From an uncultured Pedobacter sp. (GTDB lineage: Bacteria > Bacteroidota > Bacteroidia > Sphingobacteriales > Sphingobacteriaceae): a DNA stretch of 10,396 bases. Below the pieces are notes generated by a model that ran no database searches, was not told the DNA's origin, and was given only the letters and a program-made list of their open reading frames with translations. Where the stretch lies: contig NZ_CAMLHF010000195.1 in assembly GCF_946479715.1 (NCBI RefSeq), positions 1 to 10,396 of the forward strand, given 5' to 3'. Within the stretch, counting starts at the first letter, position 1, and every line of letters starts with the position of its first letter. Shown here piece after piece: positions 1-7,983 of the stretch. Position numbers and translations under genes: made by a program.

Positions 1-1
1 T

Positions 2-760
2 AACTGTAAGAATGGACATGTAAACAGGTATCATAATATTTGGTGGTGGCCTGATTATGGCGGGCAGTTTACCAACTACCAACAGATATACAATTATGGT
101 GTGAATATGGGTGGCGGTAATAATGGCGTAATACCAGGAGATTACTACTACCAAGATTGGAACGAAGATGGTGAAATCAATGATAAGGATGATCATCCTA
201 TTGCTACCAATGATATCCCACTGGTGAATTATGGTATGAGTATAGGCGTAGCCTACAAAGGGTTTGACGTAAATGTACTTTTACAAGGAGCGGCAGGTGT
301 ATATGTACAATATGATGAATTATTTGCAGAGCCGCTTGCCTTTGAAAGAAGTTCATTAACACGCTTTCTGGACAGCTGGCATACTATTGATCCCAATGCT
401 AATATTTATGACCCTAATACACAATGGACGCCGGGTTTTTATCCTGCTATGGGGTCTCCAAGGGCAAAAGGAACAAAAGCTGTACAAAATGCAAGTTATT
501 TACGTGTAAAAACGCTTGAGCTTGGATACACCATTCCTGCAGCAGCATTACAGAAAATAGGTGTTAAAAAACTTAGAGTGTATGTAAACAGTTACAATCT
601 GGCAACTTTTACAGGACTGAAAAACTATGACCCTGAACATCAAGGCCCTAAGCCAAATGATAGGGATATCAATCCGGGCGATCCTTTCTCAATAGCCTTG
701 GGGGGATATACGTATCCTATGAACAGAACTTTTAATCTGGGAGCTAACATCACCTTTTAA
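2..760 (+). CDS. SusC-type TonB-dependent outer-membrane transporter, C-terminal part (5' end outside window)
   Basis: This is the last ~250 residues of a SusC/RagA-type TonB-dependent transporter, which imports oligosaccharides across the outer membrane with SusD as its lid. The frame is open from base 2 to the left edge, so the GTG at 101 is an internal valine and not the start; full SusC proteins are about 1000 residues. Visible family traits are the acidic D-x-N-x-D-G loop (DWNEDGEINDKDD) found near the SusC C-terminus, the stretch YLRVKTLELGYTIP, the LRVYVNSYNLATFTGLKNYDPE region of the last barrel strands, and the final strand RTFNLGANITF ending in phenylalanine, as is usual for outer-membrane barrels. 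The SusD gene follows after 12 bases, the canonical order. The plug, TonB box and any N-terminal signalling extension are outside the window, so its regulation cannot be read here. Confidence 0.95.
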   Translation, partial: NCKNGHVNRYHNIWWWPDYGGQFTNYQQIYNYGVNMGGGNNGVIPGDYYYQDWNEDGEINDKDDHPIATNDIPLVNYGMSIGVAYKGFDVNVLLQGAAGVYVQYDELFAEPLAFERSSLTRFLDSWHTIDPNANIYDPNTQWTPGFYPAMGSPRAKGTKAVQNASYLRVKTLELGYTIPAAALQKIGVKKLRVYVNSYNLATFTGLKNYDPEHQGPKPNDRDINPGDPFSIALGGYTYPMNRTFNLGANITF

Positions 761-772
761 TCTTATTGAAAT

Positions 773-2590
773 ATGAAAAATATACATAAACTAATTATAG
801 CAATATCTATAAGCGTAGGGGCACTCGTAACCTCTTGCCAAAAGCTAGATATTCCACCTACTAATATTTTCACACCAGATATCATATTTGGCAGTGAGGC
901 CGGCGTAAAATCCTTTTTGGCAACCATTTACAGAGGCCTACCAATTGAAGATTTTAAGTACAGACCCGATCAGGGCTTCAAAACGGGTGGTAACGATTGG
1001 GAGAATTTCTTTAACTCAGCCTCAGTTACAGGCGAAGAAGTTGGGCCTTTTGGTGGAATGGATATCGGGGGCGGCTTTGGCTACTGGCCATACGGCGATA
1101 TCCGGAACGTTAATATTCTGATTGAAGAGTTGCCAAAACATGCAGATAAGCTTGGACAGGCCAATGTAGATGCATTACTGGGCGAGGCGCACTTTTTAAG
1201 GGCATACTATTATTTCGGACTAGCCAAACGTTATGGCGGGGTTCCAATTGTAACTACAGTACAAGACCCGGGCGCACCGCTTTCAGAATTACAGGTACAC
1301 CGTGATAAAGAAGAAGCAACATGGGATTTCATTGGTGCAGAGCTTGATCTTGGTTATCAGATGATGAACGAAACCAATGAGTTAGGTAGAGCCAATAAAT
1401 ACGCTGCTGCTGCATTAAAATCAAGAGCAATGCTTTATGCGGGTACTATAGCCAAATATGGATCTGCAAACTTTGTTGATGGCCAGGCCAGAGCAGAAGG
1501 ATTTGCAGGCATACCTGCAGACAAAGCCAATGGATATTTCACAAAGGCATACGATGCTGCCAAATTACTGGAAGGACACTATTCACTTTATGAGAAAAAC
1601 TCAGATAAAGTACAGAACTATGTTGATCTTTTTCTGAAAAGCGAAAGTCCTGAAAACATCTTTGTTAAACAGTATTCGATCATTTCTGGTACAGCACATA
1701 GCTGGGACGCTACCATGTCGCCTCGGTACATGACTGCTAATGCACTTACCAGATCATACCCTACCCTTGATTTGGTACAACGCTGGGGCAACTTGCCGGT
1801 AACCAACTCAGATGGAACACCGAAACGTTTCAATGATCGTGCAGAATTAATGCAGGGACTTGAACCAAGATTATTGGCCACCGTATATTTCCCGGGAGCA
1901 ACCTTAAGAGGCCTTACATTTGATATGCAAAGGGGTATTTATCCTTCATTCAATGGCACAGCAGCAGCAGAAGTTGCAAAGCCTGCTAATTCACGCAGCT
2001 ACATACTTTCAGGAGATACCAAAACTTTATACCAGGGAAGAATGATTATTGGTTTTACAGGACCATGGACCGGTGGTGATGAGCTAACCCGTACAGGTTT
2101 TTACGTAAGAAAATACATTGATGCTGCAAAACCAATTTCAACTGTTGACCTAAACAGAAGTGAGCAGCCATGGATTGACCTTCGTTACGCTGAAATACTA
2201 CTAAACAGAGCCGAAGCAGCTATGGAACTTGGCAACGCCGGCGATGCGCTAACCGTGATCAACATGATCAGGAACAGAGCAGGTGCAACTCCGTACACTT
2301 CAATTGATATAGACAAGATCCGCAATGAAAGAGGAATGGAACTCGCTTTTGAAAATCAATACTACTGGGATTTAAAAAGATGGAGGATTGCAGATGTGGT
2401 TTTAAACAACGCCAGATTTAAGGGCCTTATGCCTTATTATGTATTTAACGAAAACAAATACATCTTTTTGTCAGAACCTGAATTGTTCCAGCGTAATTAC
2501 AATTTCGATAAGAAATTCTACTACGAACCAATACCTGGGGGTGAACTTGGTAAAAACCCTAATCTATACCCTAATAATCCTAATTACTAA
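773..2590 (+). CDS. SusD/RagB-like glycan-binding outer-membrane lipoprotein
   Basis: A surface lipoprotein that binds glycan and caps the SusC barrel. Residues 1-21 form a lipoprotein signal peptide with lipobox VTSC (Cys22). The N-terminal SusD-like TPR region carries the hallmark GEAHFLRAYYYFGLAKRYGG, beginning at residue 137. The C-terminal SusD/RagB region carries LRYAEILLNRAEAA (residues 470-483) and NERGMELAFEN...YYWDLKRW (residues 518-537), both diagnostic of the family. At 605 residues it is a little longer than many SusD proteins (about 500-560). It starts 12 bases after the transporter stop and is followed 19 bases later by the DUF3823 gene, so all are probably cotranscribed. Glycan specificity cannot be read from SusD sequences. 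Confidence 0.96.
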   Translation: MKNIHKLIIAISISVGALVTSCQKLDIPPTNIFTPDIIFGSEAGVKSFLATIYRGLPIEDFKYRPDQGFKTGGNDWENFFNSASVTGEEVGPFGGMDIGGGFGYWPYGDIRNVNILIEELPKHADKLGQANVDALLGEAHFLRAYYYFGLAKRYGGVPIVTTVQDPGAPLSELQVHRDKEEATWDFIGAELDLGYQMMNETNELGRANKYAAAALKSRAMLYAGTIAKYGSANFVDGQARAEGFAGIPADKANGYFTKAYDAAKLLEGHYSLYEKNSDKVQNYVDLFLKSESPENIFVKQYSIISGTAHSWDATMSPRYMTANALTRSYPTLDLVQRWGNLPVTNSDGTPKRFNDRAELMQGLEPRLLATVYFPGATLRGLTFDMQRGIYPSFNGTAAAEVAKPANSRSYILSGDTKTLYQGRMIIGFTGPWTGGDELTRTGFYVRKYIDAAKPISTVDLNRSEQPWIDLRYAEILLNRAEAAMELGNAGDALTVINMIRNRAGATPYTSIDIDKIRNERGMELAFENQYYWDLKRWRIADVVLNNARFKGLMPYYVFNENKYIFLSEPELFQRNYNFDKKFYYEPIPGGELGKNPNLYPNNPNY

Positions 2591-2609
2591 GAATATAAAA
2601 TTATAAGAT

Positions 2610-3326
2610 ATGAAAAAACTGATTAGTAGAATATTGTTGGGCGCAACTATACTGGCAAGTTCTGCATGTACAAAAATAGACAACTATGATGGTCCTAATG
2701 CTTCATTCGAAGGAAACCTTATTTCCTCAGAAGGTGGCAATTTGCTTACCTCGCAAGGCAGCAGCCAAATAAGACTGGAGCAGATCAGCTGGAGTGCTAC
2801 ACCATCTCCGCAGGAAATACCAAGCAAATTCGATGGTACGTTTAAAGATTCAAAACTCTTTAAAGGAACTTACAAAGTAATACCTAAAGGTGGTGCTTTC
2901 TGGCCACTTTACGATACCCTTACAGTTGATATTAACAAGGGTACAAAGCACGATTTTACTGTTACCCCATATATTCTTATCAAGAATTTCACTGCAGTGC
3001 TGAATGGCAAAACGTTAACATTAAAATATACAATGGAGGCGCCTATTGGCGCGGGTTTACCAACTATTATAGAAACTCAGCCATATGTTAACAATACCAA
3101 ACTTGTAGGTGCAGGTGCTTCCATCAGAGATTTTTCTGACATCTATAAGAAGGCGATTAATAAAGAATGGGCCGATATGACTGATGCAGATAAGTCTGTT
3201 ACTATCGACATCCCTGATATGTTGCCAGGCAGAAAGTTCTTTGTAAGAGTAGGAGTTCGCTTGAATGATAGTTTCAAGAGCTCCAATTTCTCTGACATTA
3301 TAGAAATAGACGTACCGGCTAATTAA
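2610..3326 (+). CDS. DUF3823-type lipoprotein, SusD partner
   Basis: A 238-residue lipoprotein: signal peptide, then lipobox SSAC with Cys20, followed by TKIDNYDGPNASFEGNLI. The opening pattern C-x-K-I-D-N-Y-D-x-P-N-A plus a small all-beta domain (about residues 30-120), then a second beta domain starting near ILIKNFTAVLNGKTLTL (about 122-236), matches my recollection of DUF3823, a family almost always encoded just after susD. The role is not established; position and lipid anchor suggest an outer-membrane accessory that helps bind or position glycan. The C-terminal domain ends with FFVRVGVRLNDS...NFSDIIEIDV, resembling a fibronectin-like last strand. Spacing is 19 bases from susD and 22 bases to the next gene. 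The family call rests on pattern memory and would be settled by a Pfam search. Confidence 0.8.
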   Translation: MKKLISRILLGATILASSACTKIDNYDGPNASFEGNLISSEGGNLLTSQGSSQIRLEQISWSATPSPQEIPSKFDGTFKDSKLFKGTYKVIPKGGAFWPLYDTLTVDINKGTKHDFTVTPYILIKNFTAVLNGKTLTLKYTMEAPIGAGLPTIIETQPYVNNTKLVGAGASIRDFSDIYKKAINKEWADMTDADKSVTIDIPDMLPGRKFFVRVGVRLNDSFKSSNFSDIIEIDVPAN

Positions 3327-3348
3327 TTGAACCTAACAAAATATACTG

Positions 3349-4674
3349 ATGAAGAAGTTTAGGATATTGTTTTTCTCTTTTGCAACCATAGCTTGTCTGG
3401 CATCGTGCTCTAAAAGCAATGGTGTAAAAGATCCCGATCCGGAAGTAAAGCCACCGGCTACTCAGGATAAAGTGTATGACATGACCGGGGTAGTTTACAA
3501 ATCTTATACTGGCTTGGTAATGGCTGGTTATCAGGGTTGGTTTGCTGCCGAGGGAGATGGTTCACAGCGCGGCTGGTACCACTACCAAGGCAATGGCGGT
3601 TTCTTCCCCGGAAACACCAATGTAGATTTCTGGCCGGATATTACCGAGTATACCAAAAAGTATAAGTCGCCTTTTAAATTTGCAAACGGTTCTGACGCTT
3701 ACTTATACAGTCCTTACGATGAAGAAAGTGTTGATCTTCATTTCAAATGGATGAAGGATTACGGCATTGACGGTGTGCATATGCAACGCTTTGTAGGTGA
3801 GATTAAATCTTCAAATGCATCCGGAAAAAGACACTTCAATAAGGTGTTGGCTAATGCACTAAAAGCGGCTAAGAAATATGGCAGGGCAATTAGTGTAATG
3901 TATGACCTGAGCGGCTGCTCAAGTGCCGATGTTGCTTATCTGGAGCAGGACTGGAATGAACTACAAAGCCTTTTTAAACTTTTTGACAGTAAAGAGAACC
4001 CCACCTATTTATATCACAACGGCAGACCATTGGTAACTATATGGGGTGTGGGTTTTAATGACAACAGAAAATATACTATTTCTGACGTAACCACGCTGGT
4101 AGAAAAACTGAAAGGGCCAGATAATAAGGTAGCTGTTATGCTTGGGGTTCCTTTTTACTGGAGAACACTGGGCGATGATACCGAAAAATCGCCTCTGCTG
4201 CATGCATTGATAAAAAAAGCGGATATAGTTATGCCATGGGCTGTAGGTAGATTTAGCTCCGGAAATTACAACGAACGGATAACTTATGATGACATTCAAT
4301 GGTGCAAGGCTAACAAGGTAGATTATGTACCACTAGTATTTCCAGGCTTTACCTGGGGTAATATGCACAAGGATGCCAGCCTTTATTATCAGATACCACG
4401 CCTAAAAGGTGATTTCTTGTGGCAGCAAATTGCCGGTGCAAAAAATGTTGGTGCAAAATCATTATATGTAGCCATGTTCGATGAAATTGACGAGGGCACA
4501 GCCATATTTAAGGCGGCCCGGGAAGCCGATACACCGCTGAATGGAGATGCCGGACTAAGATTCGTTGGAATTGAAAACGATCTGGCTTCTGATTACTATT
4601 TATGGCTTACAGGAAAGGGCGCAAGTTGGTTTCATGGCGACCCGGGTTTTACCAGGGTTAAACCAGTTAGATAA
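3349..4674 (+). CDS. GH71/GH99-like glycoside hydrolase lipoprotein (copy 1)
   Basis: A 441-residue predicted surface or periplasmic glycosidase. Signal peptide with lipobox LASC (Cys20), a Pro/Asp-rich linker (about 22-42), then one (beta/alpha)8-type domain to the C-terminus. Motifs shared with the second copy are GYQGWFAA (from 60), MYDLSG (184-189), IWGVGFNDN (231-239), PWAVGR (296-301) and MFDEIDEG (376-383). The last corresponds to the GH99 catalytic EWHEG motif: E379 and E382 keep the E-x-x-E-G spacing of the two catalytic glutamates of endo-alpha-1,2-mannosidases, but Trp-His between them is Ile-Asp. It belongs to the broad GH71/GH99-like group often auto-annotated as xylosidase/arabinosidase. 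I infer a retaining glycosidase on an unknown glycan; alpha-mannan and alpha-1,3-glucan are only family-level possibilities. It sits 22 bases after the DUF3823 gene, within the PUL operon. Confidence 0.85.
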   Translation: MKKFRILFFSFATIACLASCSKSNGVKDPDPEVKPPATQDKVYDMTGVVYKSYTGLVMAGYQGWFAAEGDGSQRGWYHYQGNGGFFPGNTNVDFWPDITEYTKKYKSPFKFANGSDAYLYSPYDEESVDLHFKWMKDYGIDGVHMQRFVGEIKSSNASGKRHFNKVLANALKAAKKYGRAISVMYDLSGCSSADVAYLEQDWNELQSLFKLFDSKENPTYLYHNGRPLVTIWGVGFNDNRKYTISDVTTLVEKLKGPDNKVAVMLGVPFYWRTLGDDTEKSPLLHALIKKADIVMPWAVGRFSSGNYNERITYDDIQWCKANKVDYVPLVFPGFTWGNMHKDASLYYQIPRLKGDFLWQQIAGAKNVGAKSLYVAMFDEIDEGTAIFKAAREADTPLNGDAGLRFVGIENDLASDYYLWLTGKGASWFHGDPGFTRVKPVR

Positions 4675-4710
4675 CTAAGAAATTAATGTTAAACTTTTAA
4701 AACAAAGGAA

Positions 4711-5844
4711 ATGAGATTAATAAAAAATATGATGGTATGTTCCATCGCCCTGATCGGGCTTACAGTAACCAGCTGTAAAAAGGAAACTTACACTTCAAGA
4801 GATACCAGTCATTTGGTACCCTTACCAGAGGAACCGGAAGAACCGGCTGATCCTACGCTAGTGGTATTTGACAATGCTGATGTTAAGGATGGGTGGCAAA
4901 CTGTTGGTGATCCAGTTATCGAAACATCAGGAGCTAAAGAAGGCAGTGGCTACCTTAAAAACACCATAAAAAGCGGAGATGACTTCATGCAATTTATAAA
5001 GCATTTAGCTACTCCATTAGATTCTAAACTTACCACAGCTAATGGCCAGTTCTCTTTCTGGTGGTATATTTCTGATGTATCAGCCATTAAGGAAGATGGA
5101 CAAATTGAGATCACCAGTGGCGGAGATGCAGATAAGGATGAGTATGGATGGTCTGTAGCTAAATTGTTGCCTACTTTAAAAAATGGCTGGAACCAGGTAA
5201 ATCTTAATTTAAGAGATGCAGATGTATCTGGTGCGCCAAATCCCGCTGCCCTTAATTTTTTCAGGGTATTTTTCTGGACAAAAACTAAAGATCACTCGGA
5301 TGTGATTACCGGTGTAGATGGACTGGTACTTAGAGCAGTACCGGCAGCTCCGGCTGTTTCTTTTGAAAATGCGGATAAACCAGATGGCTGGGAAACTGTG
5401 GGTGCTCCTGTTATTGAAACAGCTGGCAAAAAAGAAGGCACAGGTTATCTTAAGAACACTATAGCAAACGGTGGAGACTTTATGCAGTTTATCAGAAAAT
5501 TTGAAACACCGTTTAATTCAACGTTCAACAAAAGCAATGGTCAGTTTAAATTCTGGTGGTATATATCTGATGTTTCCAATATCAAAAAAGATGGTTCTAT
5601 AGAGCTTACCAGCTCCGGAAAGGCCGATGATCACGAATCTGCCTGGGATGTAGCGCCATTAGTGGATAATTTAAAGAATGGCTGGAATGAAATTACACTT
5701 GATTTTGATAAAGCAATTAATACCGCAGACGGTGGCGCAGACTTTACTGCCATTAACTATTTCAGGGTATTCTTTTTTACCACTAGCAAAGATCATCCGG
5801 ATGTGGCTGTGGGTATAGACGATCTTCGTTTTACAGGGAAATAA
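4711..5844 (+). CDS. Tandem-duplicated beta-domain lipoprotein, putative surface glycan-binding protein
   Basis: A 377-residue lipoprotein with signal peptide and lipobox TVTSC (Cys22), a Pro/Glu spacer (about 36-49), then two copies of one domain: residues 51-208 and 216-374, offset 164-167. Matching landmarks are FDNAD / FENAD (53 / 218), GWQTVGDPVIET / GWETVGAPVIET (61 / 226), GYLKNTI (80 / 245), DFMQFI (91 / 256), FWWYISDVS (117 / 281), LKNGWN (156 / 321), FFRVFFWT / YFRVFFFT (183 / 350) and KDHSDV / KDHPDV (193 / 360). The many Trp/Phe/Tyr residues and short strands suggest a beta-sandwich (galactose-binding or laminin-G type fold). I do not recognise a named family. Place between two GH71/GH99-like genes and a lipid anchor suggest a surface glycan-binding protein carrying two carbohydrate-binding modules; this is inference. 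It lies 36 bases after the first hydrolase gene and 2 bases before the second. Confidence 0.85.
   Translation: MRLIKNMMVCSIALIGLTVTSCKKETYTSRDTSHLVPLPEEPEEPADPTLVVFDNADVKDGWQTVGDPVIETSGAKEGSGYLKNTIKSGDDFMQFIKHLATPLDSKLTTANGQFSFWWYISDVSAIKEDGQIEITSGGDADKDEYGWSVAKLLPTLKNGWNQVNLNLRDADVSGAPNPAALNFFRVFFWTKTKDHSDVITGVDGLVLRAVPAAPAVSFENADKPDGWETVGAPVIETAGKKEGTGYLKNTIANGGDFMQFIRKFETPFNSTFNKSNGQFKFWWYISDVSNIKKDGSIELTSSGKADDHESAWDVAPLVDNLKNGWNEITLDFDKAINTADGGADFTAINYFRVFFFTTSKDHPDVAVGIDDLRFTGK
4861..5334 (+). repeat. Internal duplication, copy 1 (N-terminal beta domain)
   Basis: Encodes residues 51-208 of the duplicated-domain lipoprotein. It pairs along its full length with the second copy, with near-identical blocks such as FWWYISDVS and LKNGWN and diverged loops; the acidic loop here reads GDADKDEYGW. 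Confidence 0.85.
5356..5832 (+). repeat. Internal duplication, copy 2 (C-terminal beta domain)
   Basis: Encodes residues 216-374 of the same lipoprotein, joined to copy 1 by a short Ala/Pro linker (AVPAAPA). The corresponding acidic loop reads GKADDHESAW. DNA-level divergence is well beyond a recent duplication, so both copies look to be under selection. Confidence 0.85.
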
Positions 5845-5846
5845 TC

Positions 5847-7115
5847 ATGATCATGAAAAAAAATAACATTGCCTTTCTGCTGGCCTTATTTGCTTTAACG
5901 AGCAGTTGCTCAAAAAAGAGTTCTAAAGAAATCACTTCTCCCGATAAACCGGGGGAAGTGATCGACACAACCCCCTCTCCGGTTGGTGATGTGGTTGGCA
6001 AAATCACTGTTGGCTATCAGGGTTGGTTTGCAGCAAAAGGTGATGGCTCTCCAATTGATGCCTGGTGGCATTATACTCAGGATTGGGGGAAGATTCCTTC
6101 CCCCACCAACCTGGGGATAAAATCATGGCCGGATGTTAGGGAATACACAGAAACCTTTCAAACTGGTTTTGCTGATCTTGGTAACGGACAGGCCGCAAAG
6201 TTATTCTCATCGTTTACAACTCAAACTGTAAACACACAGTTTCTTTGGATGCAGCAAAATGGTATTGATGCAGCCGCGCTGCAGCGCTTTAATCCAAATG
6301 GAATTGAAGGCCCTGTACGCGATGCCATTACAGCTAAGGTAAAAACCGCGGCAGAGGCTTATGGACGTAAGTTTTACATCATGTATGATGTAAGCGGGTG
6401 GACTAATATGCAATCAGAAATTAAAACCGATTGGACAAATAAAATGTCGGCATATATCACTTCATCAGCCTATGCAAAGCAAAACGGGAAGCCCGTAGTT
6501 TGCATATGGGGATTTGGATTTAATGATAACAATCATCCCTGGTCTGCATCTGTTTGCCTGGATGTAATTAACTGGTTTAAAAGCAAAGGATGTTATGTTA
6601 TTGGTGGTGTGCCTACCCATTGGCGGAAACAGGAGAGTGATTCCAGACCCAATTTCATCAGTGCTTATAAAGCTTTTGATATGCTTTCGCCCTGGATGGT
6701 TGGCAGAATTGGCAATGCAAACGAATCTGATGGCTTTTTTATGAATGTAAACAAACCCGATCAGGCTTATTGCAATTCCAATGGAATTGATTATCAGCCT
6801 TGCATATTACCAGGTGATTTACAGGAACGCCAGCGTGCGCATGGAGACTTTATGTGGCGCCAGTTCTATAACATGAAAAGAGTGGGTTGCCAGGGAATAT
6901 ACATCTCTATGTTTGATGAGTACAATGAAGGAAACCAGATTGCGAAAACTGCGGAAAATTCGTCCTTTATACCTAAAGGATCATCATTTGTAACACTGGA
7001 TGAGGACGGTACTGCCTGTTCATCAGATTATTATTTGAGATTAACCGGTGATGGAGGGAAAATGTTTAAAGGGCAAATTGCACTTACAGCTGTGCGTCCA
7101 ACTAGTCCGATGTGA
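5847..7115 (+). CDS. GH71/GH99-like glycoside hydrolase lipoprotein (copy 2)
   Basis: A second predicted glycosidase of the same family, 422 residues. Lipoprotein signal with Cys21 (TSSC; threonine at -3 is less usual), a Lys/Ser/Pro-rich linker to about residue 48, then the catalytic-type domain. Shared motifs are GYQGWFAA (from 56), MYDVSGW (179-185), IWGFGFNDN (220-228), SPWMVGR (281-287) and MFDEYNEG (355-362). E358 and E361 match the GH99 E-x-x-E-G pair; Tyr-Asn replaces Trp-His. It is clearly a paralogue of the 3349-4674 product but too diverged to be a recent copy; loops differ, for example HWRKQESDSRP against YWRTLGDDTEKSP. Two in-frame ATGs exist, at 5847 and 5853; the second gives the more typical MKKNN lipoprotein start, and an AGGGAA lies 7 bases before the first. 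It starts 2 bases after the previous stop, indicating tight cotranscription and perhaps translational coupling. Substrate unknown. Confidence 0.85.
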   Translation: MIMKKNNIAFLLALFALTSSCSKKSSKEITSPDKPGEVIDTTPSPVGDVVGKITVGYQGWFAAKGDGSPIDAWWHYTQDWGKIPSPTNLGIKSWPDVREYTETFQTGFADLGNGQAAKLFSSFTTQTVNTQFLWMQQNGIDAAALQRFNPNGIEGPVRDAITAKVKTAAEAYGRKFYIMYDVSGWTNMQSEIKTDWTNKMSAYITSSAYAKQNGKPVVCIWGFGFNDNNHPWSASVCLDVINWFKSKGCYVIGGVPTHWRKQESDSRPNFISAYKAFDMLSPWMVGRIGNANESDGFFMNVNKPDQAYCNSNGIDYQPCILPGDLQERQRAHGDFMWRQFYNMKRVGCQGIYISMFDEYNEGNQIAKTAENSSFIPKGSSFVTLDEDGTACSSDYYLRLTGDGGKMFKGQIALTAVRPTSPM

Positions 7116-7221
7116 GTTTTTCTAATGTTTTCCTAAAACTTGTCTCTTAAATAATACACTTTATCCGTTACTTAGAGAATTAAAATTCCTTTACCTTTAA
7201 TACCATTAAAACAAAAAACAA
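7116..7221 (+). promoter_or_regulatory. 106-base intergenic gap with possible Bacteroidota-type promoter
   Basis: This is the only gap above 40 bases inside the gene block and it is AT-rich. TACCTTTA at 7192-7199 matches seven of eight positions of the Bacteroidota -7 element TAnnTTTG. A good -33 TTTG is lacking; the nearest candidate, TTAC at about 7168, is weak. If used, transcription would start only about 15 bases before the ThuA gene ATG. No convincing terminator lies between. It may mark a second promoter for the ThuA/dehydrogenase pair, but this is weakly supported. Confidence 0.25.
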
Positions 7222-7983
7222 ATGAAAATCACGACTAGAAACAACTCCCTGGCAAAAGCATTAACAATGCTGTCATTAATATTGATCATGTTTAGTGCCG
7301 CATCGGCCTCTGCCAAGAAAAACCCAAGAATCCTTGTGTTCTGTAAAACAGCTGGGTTTCATCATGATGCAATTGCAGTAGGAACTACAGCTATTATTAA
7401 ATTAGGAGCAGAAAATAATTTTGATGTTGATACCACAACCAATTCAGAGAAGTTCACTGCAGATAATTTAAAAAATTACAAGGCAGTAGTGTTTTTTAAT
7501 ACTACCGGTGATGTATTAAATGATACGCAACAAGCTGTTTTTGAGAAATATATTCAAGGCGGGGGTAACTTTGTAGGTGTACATGCCGCTACTGATACTG
7601 AGTACGACTGGCCTTGGTATGGTAAACTGGTAGGTGCTTATTTTGTTAGTCACCCAAGTCAGCAAGAGGCTTCTTTAAATGTAACAAACCGCAACCACAT
7701 TTCTACAAAACACCTTCCGGAAGTTTGGAAAAGAAAAGACGAATGGTATAATTTCAAATGGGTAGCCGACGGCTTAAATGTATTAATTTCTATTGATGAG
7801 AAAAGCTATGATGCCGGTAAAGGAAAAATGGGCGATAAACACCCAATGGCATGGTACCATGAATATGATGGTGGTCGCGCTTTCTACACTGAACTAGGTC
7901 ATACAGATGAATCTTATGCTGATCCACTTTATCTTAAACATCTTTTAGGGGGGATCAAATATGCTTTGGGTGTGAAAAAATAA
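7222..7983 (+). CDS. Secreted ThuA-domain protein
   Basis: A 253-residue exported protein with a Sec signal peptide (hydrophobic core about 13-27, predicted signal peptidase I site after A-S-A, residue 31); no lipobox cysteine follows, so it is probably periplasmic. The mature part is one ThuA-like domain with a glutamine-amidotransferase-like fold: PRILVFCKTAGFHHDAI near the N-terminus, YKAVVFFNTTGDVL, then the conserved GGGNFVGVHAATDTEYDWPWYGKLVGAYF, SHP, HPMAWYHEYDGGRAFYTELGHT, and a closing YLKHLLGGIKYALG. ThuA was named from rhizobial trehalose utilization, where ThuA/ThuB act in 3-keto-disaccharide metabolism. In Bacteroidota, secreted ThuA proteins commonly neighbour heme dehydrogenases, as here. 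I infer a hydrolase or lyase role on oxidised (keto) sugars outside the cytoplasm. The A-rich leader ACAAAAAACAA before the ATG is typical for the phylum. Family confidence is high; the reaction is uncertain. Confidence 0.92.
   Translation: MKITTRNNSLAKALTMLSLILIMFSAASASAKKNPRILVFCKTAGFHHDAIAVGTTAIIKLGAENNFDVDTTTNSEKFTADNLKNYKAVVFFNTTGDVLNDTQQAVFEKYIQGGGNFVGVHAATDTEYDWPWYGKLVGAYFVSHPSQQEASLNVTNRNHISTKHLPEVWKRKDEWYNFKWVADGLNVLISIDEKSYDAGKGKMGDKHPMAWYHEYDGGRAFYTELGHTDESYADPLYLKHLLGGIKYALGVKK

Noticed and set aside
101..760. A stand-alone 219-residue gene starting at GTG 101
   Set aside because: The frame stays open upstream to base 2 and the protein is the C-terminal end of a SusC barrel; GTG 101 is an internal codon.
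1618..1881. Minus-strand open frame inside the SusD gene
   Set aside because: It lies fully within a well-supported gene, has no recognisable domain, and its composition mirrors the coding strand opposite.
4009..4299. Minus-strand open frame inside the first GH71/GH99-like gene
   Set aside because: Antisense to a conserved enzyme region; no family features or plausible start context.
5845..5856. Perfect 12-bp palindrome TCATGATCATGA over the start of the second hydrolase gene
   Set aside because: It arises from two overlapping ATGATC/ATCATG start-codon motifs; no second copy or operator context in the window, so a regulatory site is not supported.
6207..6413. Minus-strand open frame inside the second GH71/GH99-like gene
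   Set aside because: Short antisense shadow of a well-supported gene with no recognisable domain.
7115..7140. Possible hairpin terminator after the second hydrolase gene (AGTTTT...AAAACT)
   Set aside because: Only 5-6 A/T-dominated pairs and no clean T-run after it; too weak to call.
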